Program-made: the position numbers and the translations under genes
NCBI GenBank assembly: GCA_002422085.1
Contig: DISZ01000008.1
Span: 62,001-126,000, forward strand
From: Rhodobacteraceae bacterium UBA6197
Lineage (GTDB): Bacteria > Pseudomonadota > Alphaproteobacteria > Rhodobacterales > Rhodobacteraceae
Length of the DNA stretch: 64,000 nt
Reading direction: 5' to 3'
Shown here: positions 51,329 through 60,400 of the stretch, in pieces
How the letters are laid out: every line of letters begins with the position of its first letter
Position numbering within the stretch: position 1 is the first letter of the stretch
The notes under the pieces: generated by a model
Told to the model about the DNA's origin: nothing
Seen by the model: only the letters and a program-made list of their open reading frames with translations
The model's database searches: none

Positions 51329-52072
51329 TCAGGCCGCCAGCAAGACGTCAACCTCATGCGGCTTCAGACGAAGCCGGGCGGCTTGATACGCGTCTCGCCC
51401 ACATTGAAAGGCCAATTCGGGAAACAGGGTGAAAATCTCGGCACGCTGGTCGCTATCGAGCCCGCGCAACGTCAGATCGTCGGGTTGGAAGCTTTCGCTC
51501 CATGCGCCGGCGGCAAGAATGATCTCATGCGCGTCGAACATGATCTGGATGAAACTTACTTCTTTCACCTCGGCACGCGCGATACCCGGCTGACCAACCA
51601 GATCCGCCGCCGCCACCAGCACTTCGGTTTCGCCAAAATACTGTTCCGTCCGCACCCCGGTCAGCAGCATCCGCTGTTGCTGCGCCACCAGCATATCTGC
51701 CGCCGGAAAGCCGTTCCCCAAGGCCCCGCGCCGGATCCGCACCGGCATCAGCGCCGGTTCCGCCACAAGGTCTGCCGCCGTCAGATCGCGCCGCCCGACC
51801 CAACGCACCATGCGGTAGCCGTTGTCGCGCGTCATCACCTTTTGACCGATCTCGATGGCCTCGACCGGGATCAAACCGTCTTTGGTTTCAATCAACGTTC
51901 CCGATGCAAAGCACGGAACATTTCCGCTGTTTTCGACAGCAGCGGGGTCCGTCGCGCCGCCGTCGGATTGAAGAACAGGACGGTGGATCAGCTTTGCCTC
52001 GACCTGAACACTACCCGCCAGTGGCGGTTTCGCGATGAGATCCGCGCCCAAGGTCGCAAAAACGATCGACAT
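51329..52072 (-). CDS. Hint-domain protein with a degenerate active site
   Basis: This 247-residue protein carries a Hint_2 (hedgehog/intein-like) domain beginning at Cys54 (PCFASGTLIE). It includes GQKVMTRDNGYRMVRWVGRRDL and the terminal FDAHEIILAAGAWSESF. The block-B histidine found in its two neighbours (SPNHR) is replaced here by AQQQR, so normal self-splicing or autocleavage is doubtful. The N-terminal 50 residues match nothing I know. The ATG at 52072 follows a gaaggaagg site; a GTG at 52096 is possible. It is the last of three Hint genes in the same orientation. Confidence 0.8.
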   Translation of the reverse strand: MSIVFATLGADLIAKPPLAGSVQVEAKLIHRPVLQSDGGATDPAAVENSGNVPCFASGTLIETKDGLIPVEAIEIGQKVMTRDNGYRMVRWVGRRDLTAADLVAEPALMPVRIRRGALGNGFPAADMLVAQQQRMLLTGVRTEQYFGETEVLVAAADLVGQPGIARAEVKEVSFIQIMFDAHEIILAAGAWSESFQPDDLTLRGLDSDQRAEIFTLFPELAFQCGRDAYQAARLRLKPHEVDVLLAA

Positions 52073-52186
52073 GCCGGTACCTTCCTTCAACGACACCCCG
52101 GCGATGAGCCGGTCCTATCGCAAGTGCCAGATCTTTGCGGCACATTCGCGGCAGTTTGATGCCTTCTTGGAGGAAGCGTTGATCGG

Positions 52187-52969
52187 CTATGCGGTGTGAC
52201 CGGCGCTGTCAGAATGTTCCGGTCGCACAGCGGAATAGCTGACGGCGGTATCGGAGTCGACCTCGGGCAGAACAGTCAAAAGCTCTGCACGCGCGTCGGG
52301 CGTCAACGCCGACAGGCTTTGCGCGGTGGGTTCATAGCTCTCGCTCCAGCATTCGTCACCCAGAATCAGTTCGTGCCGATCAAACAGAATCTGGACATAT
52401 TCGACCGTCGGCGCATTCACTACGCTGACGCCGGGTCGGCCCAAAAGGTCGCGCGCCTGAACCAGACCTTCGCCCGCCTCATTTCGGGTCGGATTCAACG
52501 CCAAGACCCGATGATTCGGAGACACTATCATATCGCGCGCCGGAATACCTTCGGCCAAGGCGTTCGCCGCGATGCGGATCGGCCGCAGCAGGGGATTGAG
52601 CCCCAACGCACGCCATCCGAAGTCCCGCCGCCCGATCCAGCGGATCGTCTGCATGCCATTGTCGCGCGTAATCACGCGCTGATCTGGCCGCAGATCCGCC
52701 ACCGCACACTGGCCAGAGGCGGTCGCGATGCAGGTGGTCGGGGTAAAGCATGGAATCGTGGAAATGAATTCCCGGTAGGCCCCTGAAAACACGCCTTCCC
52801 CGGCGCCATCCACGCCCGAGACATGCCCCTCGACACTGGTGTCATCGCTGGCGTGCAGGCGCAGGCAAACCGGGGCCGAAAGGCCCTGATCGAGAAAGCA
52901 TCTGAATGAAAATCCGTCACCGGAATTGAAGCCCGATTTCAGGATCAGTCTCGCGTCAGCAGCCGTCAT
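52187..52969 (-). CDS. Hint-domain protein
   Basis: This 260-residue protein has a short N-terminal domain (about 1-70) and a Hint_2 domain beginning at Cys74 (PCFTPTTC). The core includes DQRVITRDNGMQTIRWIGRRDF, SPNHRVLAL with the block-B His, and FDRHELILGDECWSESY. The catalytic positions look intact, so cleavage just before Cys74 is plausible. No RTX repeats or signal peptide are seen. A loose CtrA-like box lies about 80 bp upstream. Confidence 0.85.
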   Translation of the reverse strand: MTAADARLILKSGFNSGDGFSFRCFLDQGLSAPVCLRLHASDDTSVEGHVSGVDGAGEGVFSGAYREFISTIPCFTPTTCIATASGQCAVADLRPDQRVITRDNGMQTIRWIGRRDFGWRALGLNPLLRPIRIAANALAEGIPARDMIVSPNHRVLALNPTRNEAGEGLVQARDLLGRPGVSVVNAPTVEYVQILFDRHELILGDECWSESYEPTAQSLSALTPDARAELLTVLPEVDSDTAVSYSAVRPEHSDSAGHTA

Positions 52970-53051
52970 AGTCGCGCCCCTACCTCATAGCGAATCGGCA
53001 CCCAAAGCACACAAAACACCCCCCAATTCAAAGACTAAGCCCCCAAAGTCG

Positions 53052-53066
53052 TTGAAGAAAGCTTAA
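53052..53066. promoter_or_regulatory. CtrA-like box upstream of the Hint gene
   Basis: The plus strand reads TTGA-N7-TTAACC, one base from TTAA-N7-TTAA; on the coding strand this is GGTTAA-N7-TCAA. It lies 82 bp before the start at 52969, almost the same distance as the similar box before the che operon. Tentative. Confidence 0.3.
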
Positions 53067-53176
53067 CCGCCACAAAAAAGCCCAATTTCACGAAAACGGA
53101 TCGTTTCCACCAAGACAACCAATACCACATCGGGGCGCCCCGGAGGTGTCGCCGGGCCAATTCGGCCCGACGCCAT

Positions 53177-56100
53177 TCAGCGCAGCAACGCCGCTTCGTG
53201 CCGCTTCAGCGTCCGGCGTGCCGCGACAAAGCCTTCGCGGCCTTCGCTGGTCTTCAGCGCCGGGAACAGCTCGAGGATCTCGCTGCGTTGGGCATTGCCC
53301 ATGCCGCCCAGCGTATAGTCGCCCGGCTGGAAGCTTTCCGTCCAGGCTCCATTGGCCAGAATCACTTCGTGCCGGTCAAACATGAAGTGCAGATAGCTGG
53401 TGCCCAGCGTCTCGACCGTTTTCACCCCCTTGTGATCAACCAGGTGCTTGGCCGAAACCAGAACCTCGTGCTCTTCGAAGTAAAGCGAGGTCTTGTCGTT
53501 GGCGACCAGAAGTCGGTGGTTCGGCGATACGAGCATGTCGCTATCGGGCAGGCCGTTGCCAAGGCTGCCCGCCCGGATCAGCACCGGTTTCAGATGCGGG
53601 TTGGCCAAAAGCTCGGTGCGGGTCATGTCGCAACGGCCGGTCCAGCGAATTTCCTGGATGCCGTTGTCACGGGTGATGATCTTGTCGCCGACTTGCAGTT
53701 CTTCGACCAGACGTTCCCCTTTCGGCGTGGCCACCATCGTGCCCGGCGTGAAACAGGGAACGACCTTTTCGACATTGCTGAACGCCAGCGTGCCGGTCAC
53801 CGCTCCGCCGGGACCATCAAGGAACTTGACGATGCCGTTTTCAGGGTTGCTGGCGTCATAGATCACCTTCAGCGGGCCCGCGCCGGTCAGGTCGAGCGTG
53901 TCGAAATCGTCGCCACCCTCGCCGCCGTCGACGACATCGCCGATGCCCTCGCCCTGCGCGCCGACGATGAACAGATCGCGGTCATCGCCACCACTGGCAA
54001 GGTCGGCGCCCTGGCCGCCGATCAGCGTGTCATTGCCGGTGCCGCCGGTGATCGTGTCGTCGTCGATTCCGCCGTCGATATAGTCCTCGCCCGCATCGCC
54101 GTTCAGCACATCGTCGTCGTCGGCGCCATAGATCACGTCGTTGCCGGCGCCGCCGTTGACCGTATCCATGCCGTTATTGGGCACGAGGTCGGTCGCGTCG
54201 GGAATGTTCAGCGCATCGGGATAGCCCGGCGCCAGACCCGCATAGACCGTATCGTTCCCCTCACCCGCTTCGATGCTGTCCGACCCTTCGCCGCCGACGA
54301 TGAAATCATCGCCCGCGCCGCCAAAGATCGTATCGGCATCCAGCCCCGCGTCGATGCTGTCATTGCCGCTGCCGCCGTCGATATAGTCGGCGTCGTCGCC
54401 GGTCAGGATCGTGTCATCGCCCGCGCCGCCATAGACGGTGTCAAGATCGTTCGCAGGATCGCCATCGGCCGGGAACAGCCCCGGATACCCCAGATCGGGC
54501 AGCGCGTTGCCCTCGGTGCCACGGGTGTTGATATAGTCATCGCCGTCGCCGCCGAAGACCAGATCATTGCCGTCGCCGGTGGTGATGCTGTCATTGCCGG
54601 TGCCGGCGTCAACCACGTCATCGCCCGGGCCGGCGTTCAGCGTGTCATTGCCCTCGCCGCCGATCAGCGTATCGTCGCCCTCGCCCGCGTTCAGCACGTC
54701 ATTGCCCAGCCCGCCATCCAGGCTGTCGTCGCCCTGATCGCCGCGCAGCGTGTCATTTCCGGCACCGCCCAAAAGCGTGTCGTTGCCGAAGCCGCCGTCG
54801 AGGCTGTCGTCGCCCGCGCCGCCGTCCAGCACGTCGTTGCCCGACTCGCCATGGATCACGTCGTCACCGGCCTCGCCCTGCACGTCGTCATCGCCCAGAC
54901 CCGCGCGCACCGAGTCATTGCCCGCGCCCGCGAGGATGATGTCGTCGTTCGGGCCTTCGCCCGGCAAAACCGCATCCGCGTGGTCAACCATGTCGCCTTC
55001 GGGATCGCCCGCATAGGCATAGTCGATCAGGTCGGCACCGGCGGTGCCTTCGACGATGCCGTCGCGCGGGTTCGGCGCGACGGTGACCAGAACCGTGGCG
55101 GTGTCAAAGCCGCCGTTGCCATCGGTGACGCTGTAGCTGATCTCGGCCACACCCTCGAAACCTGCGGTGGGGGTGAAGGTGATGGTGCCATCCGGGTTTA
55201 CCGCGACCAAGCCGTCCGCCGAAGTCGGCGTGCCCGAGATCGACAGGATATCGCCATCGACATCGGTATCGTTGCCCAGCACGGCAATCGTGACCGGCGT
55301 GTCAAAGGCGGTGGCGGCGACGTCATCGCCGGCGACTGGCGCGTCGTTCACCGCGTTCACGGTAACGGTAACGGTGGCGGTGTCGGTGCCGCCCTGACCG
55401 TCATCGACGGTATAGGTGATCGTGTCGGTGCCGTTGAAGTCCGGGTCGGGCGTATAGGTCACGGTGCCGTTCGCATTCACCGTCACGCTGCCATGCCCGG
55501 CGCTGGCCGAGGCCACCGTCAGCGGGTCGCCCTCCGGGTCGCTGTCATTGGCCAGAACCGGGATCGTGACCGCGGTGTCTTCGTCGGTCGAGGCGGTGTC
55601 GTCATTGGCGATCGGCGCCAGGTTGATGTCATCGCCGACGATCGACTCGATCTCCGAGAAGTCCAGGCTGCCGGTCACCGCACCCTGCGCATCCAGAAAT
55701 TCAACGGTGCCGTTGGTGCCATTGCCGTTGCTGTCTGCGGTCTGGTTGATAACCCGGTAGGCGCCCTGCCCGGTCAGATCCAGCGTGTCGAAATCATTGC
55801 CGCCGGCACCGCCATCGACGATATCGCCCGCGCCCGCATGGATCACATCGCGGCCATCGCCGCCCGACAGGTTGTCGTTGCCCGCGCCGCCGGTCAGCAC
55901 ATCGTCGCCGCCTTCGCCAAACAGGCTGTCTTCGCCCTCGCCGCCCGACAAGGTGTCATCGCCAGGATGCAGATGCACCAGAACCGGCTGGTCGATCACC
56001 GCGCCGTTCAGCGTGAACCCCGAGTTCACTTCGCGGGTGCTCAGCGTGAATTCGATCGAGGCGCGGTTTTCGAACGCCGCCGAGAACCAGGCGTCCTGAT

Positions 56101-57748
56101 CGCTGGGGTCGTTTTGTTCGGTGCCTTGCGCGGTCACCGTGCCGGTGCCGTTCGAAACCAGCAACGAGGTGTCGCCATTGGTGCCATAGGCCGAATACTG
56201 GTCGGTCGGGATCGTCACCTTTTCCGCCGCCGAGGTCTTGTCGAGGTCGCCAAAGGTGGCGATCGAGGAAATCTCGATCGGCTGCCCGCTGGTCTGGTCA
56301 AAGAACTCCAGCCGGAAGGTCGCCGTCTTGCCCGCGTCCGAGGCATCGTTGTTGCCATTCAGCAGGATCTCGGACCCGGCACCGCCGGTCAGATCGACCG
56401 CCAACCCCGACGAGGCATTGACCAACACCAGCTTGGCCATCACCACGTGGCCGTCATCGGTCACCGCGACGTTCTTGTAGATCACCGAGTTGCCGGCCAC
56501 CGCACAGCCATCATTGCCGGTTTGCGACCCCGACAGCACGTTCGACGCGTTCAGCGTCAGCGGCCCGGCCACATTGCCCTGTGCCGTGCCCGCCTCGCCG
56601 GTGTCGCCATGGATCTCGTCATTGCCGGCGCCGCCATCGATCAGGTCGTTGCCATTGTCGCCAAACAGCGTGTCATTGCCCGCGCCCCCCAGGATCGTGT
56701 CGTCATCGTTCCCGCCGTGCAATTCGTCATCGCCCCCGCGGCCATCCAGCAAGTCATTGCCATCATTGCCATAAAAGACGTTGGTGAAAGTGTCTGACGG
56801 GCTGGTTCCCTGCGTGTCAAAGCCCACGATCGTGTCGTTGTAATCCGAACCGATGACGCCATCGACGCCCGAATAGCTGTCGCCCTCGGCAGTGCCGCCC
56901 GCACCGGAGCCGGCATCAAGGGTCACGTTTACCCCGGCCGACGAGTCGCTGTAGTCGGCATAATCCATGCCCGCGTCGCCGTGCAGCGCATCCGCGCCCT
57001 CGCCGCCGATCAGCGTGTCATCGCCCTCGCCGCCGACAAGCGTGTCGTTGCCGGCCTCGCCCAGCAGCAGGTCATCGCCCGACTCGCCCTGAACCGAATC
57101 ATTGCCCAACCCGGCCATCACCGTGTCATTGCCAGCCCCCGCCTTGACGATGTCGTCGTTGGCGGCCTGCCCGGCAAGGATCGCATCACTGTGGTCGATC
57201 CTGTCGCCCTGCGGATCGCCCAGATAGTCATAATCGATCACGTCATCGCCCGAGGTGCCCTGCACGATCCCGTCAAGCTTGGGCGCCAGCGCGGTGCTGG
57301 CCAGCTCGGAATAATTCACCGAGGGGCAATTCGTTTGCAGCGACTGGACGGTATAGGTTTCGCCCGGCTGCATCGGCTTGTCCGACACAAAGCCGATCGT
57401 GTCGCCGCCCATGCTGATCGCATAGACGGTGATGTTGCTGTCGCTGCCGCTCGTCCCTGCGGCGCGCACGACATAGGCGTATTCCGGGGTGATCTTGCCG
57501 GCGGCGTAGCTGCTGCCTCCGAAAACGACATCGGCCGTAGTGGTTTGCGACGAATCGTCGTCGGTAAAGCAGGCTTCGTTGTCGCGCACCGTGACCGACT
57601 GCAGCATGGCCGAGTTGCCAAGGGTAAAGCTGGACCCGGCGGCGTTGCCGGTGCCGTTCGATGTATCGGGAAAAAGCTCTTTGCCGTTGCTGGCGACGGT
57701 CGCCAGATCCCAGGCATAAATCGTGTAGTTAGTATAATTATAAGTCAT
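53177..57748 (-). CDS. Giant RTX/cadherin-like protein with C-terminal Hint domain
   Basis: This 1523-residue protein is modular. Residues 1-158 are an unrecognised N-terminal domain with no signal peptide. RTX calcium-binding nonapeptides (GGxGxDxLx) fill about 200-380, 595-650 and 940-1265. Two cadherin/Ig-like tandem units lie at about 712-800 and 801-890 (NDAPVAGDDVAATA). A Hint_2 domain starts at Cys1332 (PCFTPGT), with block-B His1411 (SPNHR) and His1460 (FDRHE). The RTX content suggests Ca2+-dependent folding after type I secretion, though no secretion genes are nearby. Two segments are duplicated within it. The likely role is a secreted surface or biofilm protein released by Hint cleavage. 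Confidence 0.85.
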   Translation of the reverse strand: MTYNYTNYTIYAWDLATVASNGKELFPDTSNGTGNAAGSSFTLGNSAMLQSVTVRDNEACFTDDDSSQTTTADVVFGGSSYAAGKITPEYAYVVRAAGTSGSDSNITVYAISMGGDTIGFVSDKPMQPGETYTVQSLQTNCPSVNYSELASTALAPKLDGIVQGTSGDDVIDYDYLGDPQGDRIDHSDAILAGQAANDDIVKAGAGNDTVMAGLGNDSVQGESGDDLLLGEAGNDTLVGGEGDDTLIGGEGADALHGDAGMDYADYSDSSAGVNVTLDAGSGAGGTAEGDSYSGVDGVIGSDYNDTIVGFDTQGTSPSDTFTNVFYGNDGNDLLDGRGGDDELHGGNDDDTILGGAGNDTLFGDNGNDLIDGGAGNDEIHGDTGEAGTAQGNVAGPLTLNASNVLSGSQTGNDGCAVAGNSVIYKNVAVTDDGHVVMAKLVLVNASSGLAVDLTGGAGSEILLNGNNDASDAGKTATFRLEFFDQTSGQPIEISSIATFGDLDKTSAAEKVTIPTDQYSAYGTNGDTSLLVSNGTGTVTAQGTEQNDPSDQDAWFSAAFENRASIEFTLSTREVNSGFTLNGAVIDQPVLVHLHPGDDTLSGGEGEDSLFGEGGDDVLTGGAGNDNLSGGDGRDVIHAGAGDIVDGGAGGNDFDTLDLTGQGAYRVINQTADSNGNGTNGTVEFLDAQGAVTGSLDFSEIESIVGDDINLAPIANDDTASTDEDTAVTIPVLANDSDPEGDPLTVASASAGHGSVTVNANGTVTYTPDPDFNGTDTITYTVDDGQGGTDTATVTVTVNAVNDAPVAGDDVAATAFDTPVTIAVLGNDTDVDGDILSISGTPTSADGLVAVNPDGTITFTPTAGFEGVAEISYSVTDGNGGFDTATVLVTVAPNPRDGIVEGTAGADLIDYAYAGDPEGDMVDHADAVLPGEGPNDDIILAGAGNDSVRAGLGDDDVQGEAGDDVIHGESGNDVLDGGAGDDSLDGGFGNDTLLGGAGNDTLRGDQGDDSLDGGLGNDVLNAGEGDDTLIGGEGNDTLNAGPGDDVVDAGTGNDSITTGDGNDLVFGGDGDDYINTRGTEGNALPDLGYPGLFPADGDPANDLDTVYGGAGDDTILTGDDADYIDGGSGNDSIDAGLDADTIFGGAGDDFIVGGEGSDSIEAGEGNDTVYAGLAPGYPDALNIPDATDLVPNNGMDTVNGGAGNDVIYGADDDDVLNGDAGEDYIDGGIDDDTITGGTGNDTLIGGQGADLASGGDDRDLFIVGAQGEGIGDVVDGGEGGDDFDTLDLTGAGPLKVIYDASNPENGIVKFLDGPGGAVTGTLAFSNVEKVVPCFTPGTMVATPKGERLVEELQVGDKIITRDNGIQEIRWTGRCDMTRTELLANPHLKPVLIRAGSLGNGLPDSDMLVSPNHRLLVANDKTSLYFEEHEVLVSAKHLVDHKGVKTVETLGTSYLHFMFDRHEVILANGAWTESFQPGDYTLGGMGNAQRSEILELFPALKTSEGREGFVAARRTLKRHEAALLR

Positions 57749-58690
57749 TTTTACCTCATCAAACCGCTTGGCGGATCAACCCACCCCACGCGCCGTTACC
57801 CGAACGGCGCATGCGGCGGCATCAACCCTCAGTCCCGAGACACCCTTTCGGGCGCCTCATGCTGTGAACAGCAAGCCGACCCGGTGCAGGAGATGGTATG
57901 AGCATGCAAAACCACGGCTCCGCAAATGGCGGATCTCGGCCCGGGCGGGCCTGTCATGGAAATTGTCGAAACGGCAGAACGTCCCCGACCCAGCAGCACA
58001 AAACCAACATTTTTCCTGCATCCGAAGATGCCTTACTCTTCACTGGCCACCCCCATGGCCATCTTCTCGCCTCAAATTCGGCTAAATCAGGGATACGCTG
58101 CGCCCCGTGGTTTCGGAAGGGAAATTTGTCGGAAACGTGTCTTGCTCGACCGGATGCGGCGGACCGCGACTGTCTAAAAGTATCAATGAAAACAACGTAA
58201 AGGCGAAACCGTTTCCGTCAAAACGTAGACCGGCCCAACGCTCAACCTGTGATTGTATGCCCTGAAAACCTTGTGGAAGGAATGGGTTAGCGCGTCGATT
58301 TTCGCAAATCAGGGCGCTGTGAAAGGGTTAATTGTTTCCGAATTGGAAACCTGCGGGCGCGGATCGATTTTGCACTCTTTTTCAATCGGGCGCGGCGCAG
58401 GGCGTCTTTACTGTTCACAAATCGAACTTAAAGCAATCCGCAGGTTTGAATTGTTCCATCGGAAAACCGCCCCGTCCTCGAATCACCTTCTGTTAACCAT
58501 GTCAGCAAGATGGCGGAAATGGGGCGACGTCGGCGGTTTGACGCGATCGACCGGCCAAGCCACGGCCACGGCAACCAGATCGGCCAGACCGACCCTTTGG
58601 ACCGGGGCTTCCATCAACCGATCCAAGGCGACCAGATCAGCCTGCGGCGACGCCGATGGCTGCGCATGACGGGTTGCGATGGGATCAAGC
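57749..58690. other. Gene-free region upstream of the giant Hint gene
   Basis: I find no convincing gene in these 942 bases. It should hold the promoter of the leftward giant gene. A perfect 8-bp hairpin (gcgccgtt 57790-57797 with 57803-57810) falls 40-60 bp before that start codon and may shape the 5' leader. The part from about 58200 to 58500 is less GC-rich than its surroundings and contains a small hairpin gtttcc..ggaaac (58334-58350). Confidence 0.55.
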
Positions 58691-58774
58691 TGGTACCCGA
58701 GGTCGGACTCGAACCGACAAGCCTTGCGGCGGGGGATTTTGAATCCCCTGCGTCTACCATTCCGCCACTCGGGC
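58691..58774 (-). tRNA. tRNA-Leu (CAA)
   Basis: Read leftward from 58774, the 84-nt gene has acceptor arm GCCCGAG paired with CTCGGGT (one G-U), the A-box-like TGGCGGAATGGTAGACGC, and an anticodon stem-loop ggggaTTCAAAAtcccc with anticodon CAA. A long variable arm typical of class II tRNAs, the GGTTCGAGTCC T-arm and an encoded CCA end at 58691 complete it. It reads UUG codons. Confidence 0.96.
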
Positions 58775-58848
58775 CAGCTTCGTGCCAATTAGCGATCCGC
58801 GCGCCGGAAGGCAAGCCCGTCTCGCATCAAACCGGCCGAAATCAGGCG

Positions 58849-59697
58849 TCAAAGATCGCCGGCCGAAAACGTGTCGCACGACCCGATCTGGCCGCTTTCC
58901 AGTCCGCGTGCGAACCACGCCTCGCGCTGCGCCGAGGTGCCATGGGTAAAGCTGTCGGGCATCGGCACGCGACCGGCATTGCGCTGCAATGTATCGTCAC
59001 CGATCTTGCGCGCGGCGCTCATCGCCTCGGCGACATCGCCCCGGTCGATCGAGCCAAAGCTATCTGCGGCGTGGCGCGCCCAGACGCCCGACAGGCAATC
59101 GGCCTGCAACTCGATCCGCACCGAAAGATCGTTCGCCGCCACCTCTGAGGCGCGCGCCCGCACGGCATTGACCTTGCCCAGAATGCCGAGCTCGTCCTGC
59201 ACGTGATGCGCAATCTCATGCGCCACCACATAGGCGGCGGCGAAATCGCCCTTGGCGCCCAGCTGGTTCGACAGCGTGGTAAAGAAAGCGGTGTCCAGAT
59301 AGACCTTCTTGTCGCCCGGACAATAAAAAGGCCCCGTCGCCCCCGAGGCACCACCGCAGGCCGATTGCGTCACGCCTTTATATAGCACCAACACGGCCGG
59401 CGCGTAGCTGCGGCCCAGATCCTGCGTGAAGATATCGGTCCAGACCTCTTCCGTATCGGCCAGCGTGACCGACACGAAATCCCCCATCGCGAGATCCCGT
59501 TCGGTCAGTTCGCCACCTTGAACCGCAGGCCCGACGCCACCGCCTTCCAGAAGCGGCGTCACATCGACGCCCAGAAAATAGCCGATCACCAGGATCGCGA
59601 TCGCCCCGGCCCCGCCGATTCCCCCCATGCGCGCCGCACCGCCCGTCCGGCGGCGGTCTTCGATATTGCTGCTGCCCCGACGTCCCTGCCATTTCAT
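58849..59697 (-). CDS. YpfJ-family neutral zinc metallopeptidase
   Basis: This 282-residue protein has one N-terminal membrane helix (GAGAIAILVIGYFLG, about 30-44) and a periplasmic zinc-peptidase domain with HEIAHH at about 158-163, an HExxH zinc site. RRTGGAARMGGIGG near the start and TPFYCPGDKKVYLD-like GPFYCPGDKKVYLDTAFF are signatures of the YpfJ/KPN_02809 family. The substrate is unknown. The ATG at 59697 has a gggaggg site; the longer frame is unsupported. Confidence 0.87.
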   Translation of the reverse strand: MKWQGRRGSSNIEDRRRTGGAARMGGIGGAGAIAILVIGYFLGVDVTPLLEGGGVGPAVQGGELTERDLAMGDFVSVTLADTEEVWTDIFTQDLGRSYAPAVLVLYKGVTQSACGGASGATGPFYCPGDKKVYLDTAFFTTLSNQLGAKGDFAAAYVVAHEIAHHVQDELGILGKVNAVRARASEVAANDLSVRIELQADCLSGVWARHAADSFGSIDRGDVAEAMSAARKIGDDTLQRNAGRVPMPDSFTHGTSAQREAWFARGLESGQIGSCDTFSAGDL

Positions 59698-59821
59698 GAA
59701 CAAAACCCTCCCCCTGGTCACGACACCGAGAGTATCCCCCGCAACCACCTGACAAAAGCCCCGTTTTGCTTGACCCGCCGCGCGCGCCGCGCGATGGGAG
59801 GGGAAACGAGGACAAGATCAA

Positions 59822-60400
59822 ATGATCCGGCGGCTTTACGACAGAACAATTGCCCTTGCGGGCCACCGCCACGCGCTATGGGCGCTGGCCGCCGTGGCAT
59901 TCATCGAGTCATCGGTGTTTCCAATCCCCCCCGATGTGCTGCTGATTCCGATGATTCTGGCCACCCGATCGCGCGCATTCACCTTTGCGGCCGTGGCCAC
60001 GATGGCATCGGTGCTGGGTGGGATGCTGGGCTACGCCATCGGCTGGGGGTTGATGGATGCGGTGGGCTGGCCGCTGTTGAACTTCTATGGCAAGGCCGAC
60101 GCCTTCCAGACGCTCTCGGCGCGTTTCAACGAATGGGGCGGCTGGGCGGTCCTGATTGCAGGCGTCACCCCCTTCCCCTACAAGGTCATCACGATCTTTT
60201 CGGGCACGACCGGACTGAATTTGCCACTGTTCATCGGCGTTTCGGTTCTGGCGCGGGCGATGCGGTTCTTTCTGGTTGCGGCATTGCTCTGGAAATTCGG
60301 GGCTCCGGTGCGCGATTTCATCGAGCGTCGCCTGGGGTTGGTGTTTACCGTGTTTGTCGTGTTGCTGGTCGGCGGCTTTTACGCACTGAGGTATCTATGA
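59822..60400 (+). CDS. YqaA/DedA-type membrane protein
   Basis: This 192-residue inner-membrane protein has about four to five helices and the SNARE-associated/DedA-like pattern ESSVFPIPPDVLLIP near residues 29-43 and GWAVLIAGVTPFPYKVITIFSG near 100. It belongs to the YqaA branch of the DedA superfamily, whose members are thought to move lipids or support membrane energetics. It overlaps dsbB by four bases, so the two are cotranscribed. Confidence 0.85.
   Translation: MIRRLYDRTIALAGHRHALWALAAVAFIESSVFPIPPDVLLIPMILATRSRAFTFAAVATMASVLGGMLGYAIGWGLMDAVGWPLLNFYGKADAFQTLSARFNEWGGWAVLIAGVTPFPYKVITIFSGTTGLNLPLFIGVSVLARAMRFFLVAALLWKFGAPVRDFIERRLGLVFTVFVVLLVGGFYALRYL

Noticed and set aside
53198..56797. 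Very long open frame (about 1200 codons) antisense to the giant RTX gene
   Set aside because: The repeated GGxGxDxLx codons leave the opposite strand free of stops. The peptide is a mosaic of Val/Ile/Ala repeats with no domain, and the sense strand has clear RTX and Hint domains.
58491..58500. gTTAACCAT, a possible CtrA half site
   Set aside because: It is a single half site with no partner at N7 spacing and no gene start at a fitting distance.
58483..58788. Small open frame containing the peptide EWRNGRRRGFKIPRR
   Set aside because: It is the translated tRNA-Leu(CAA) gene plus flank, a well-known false protein.
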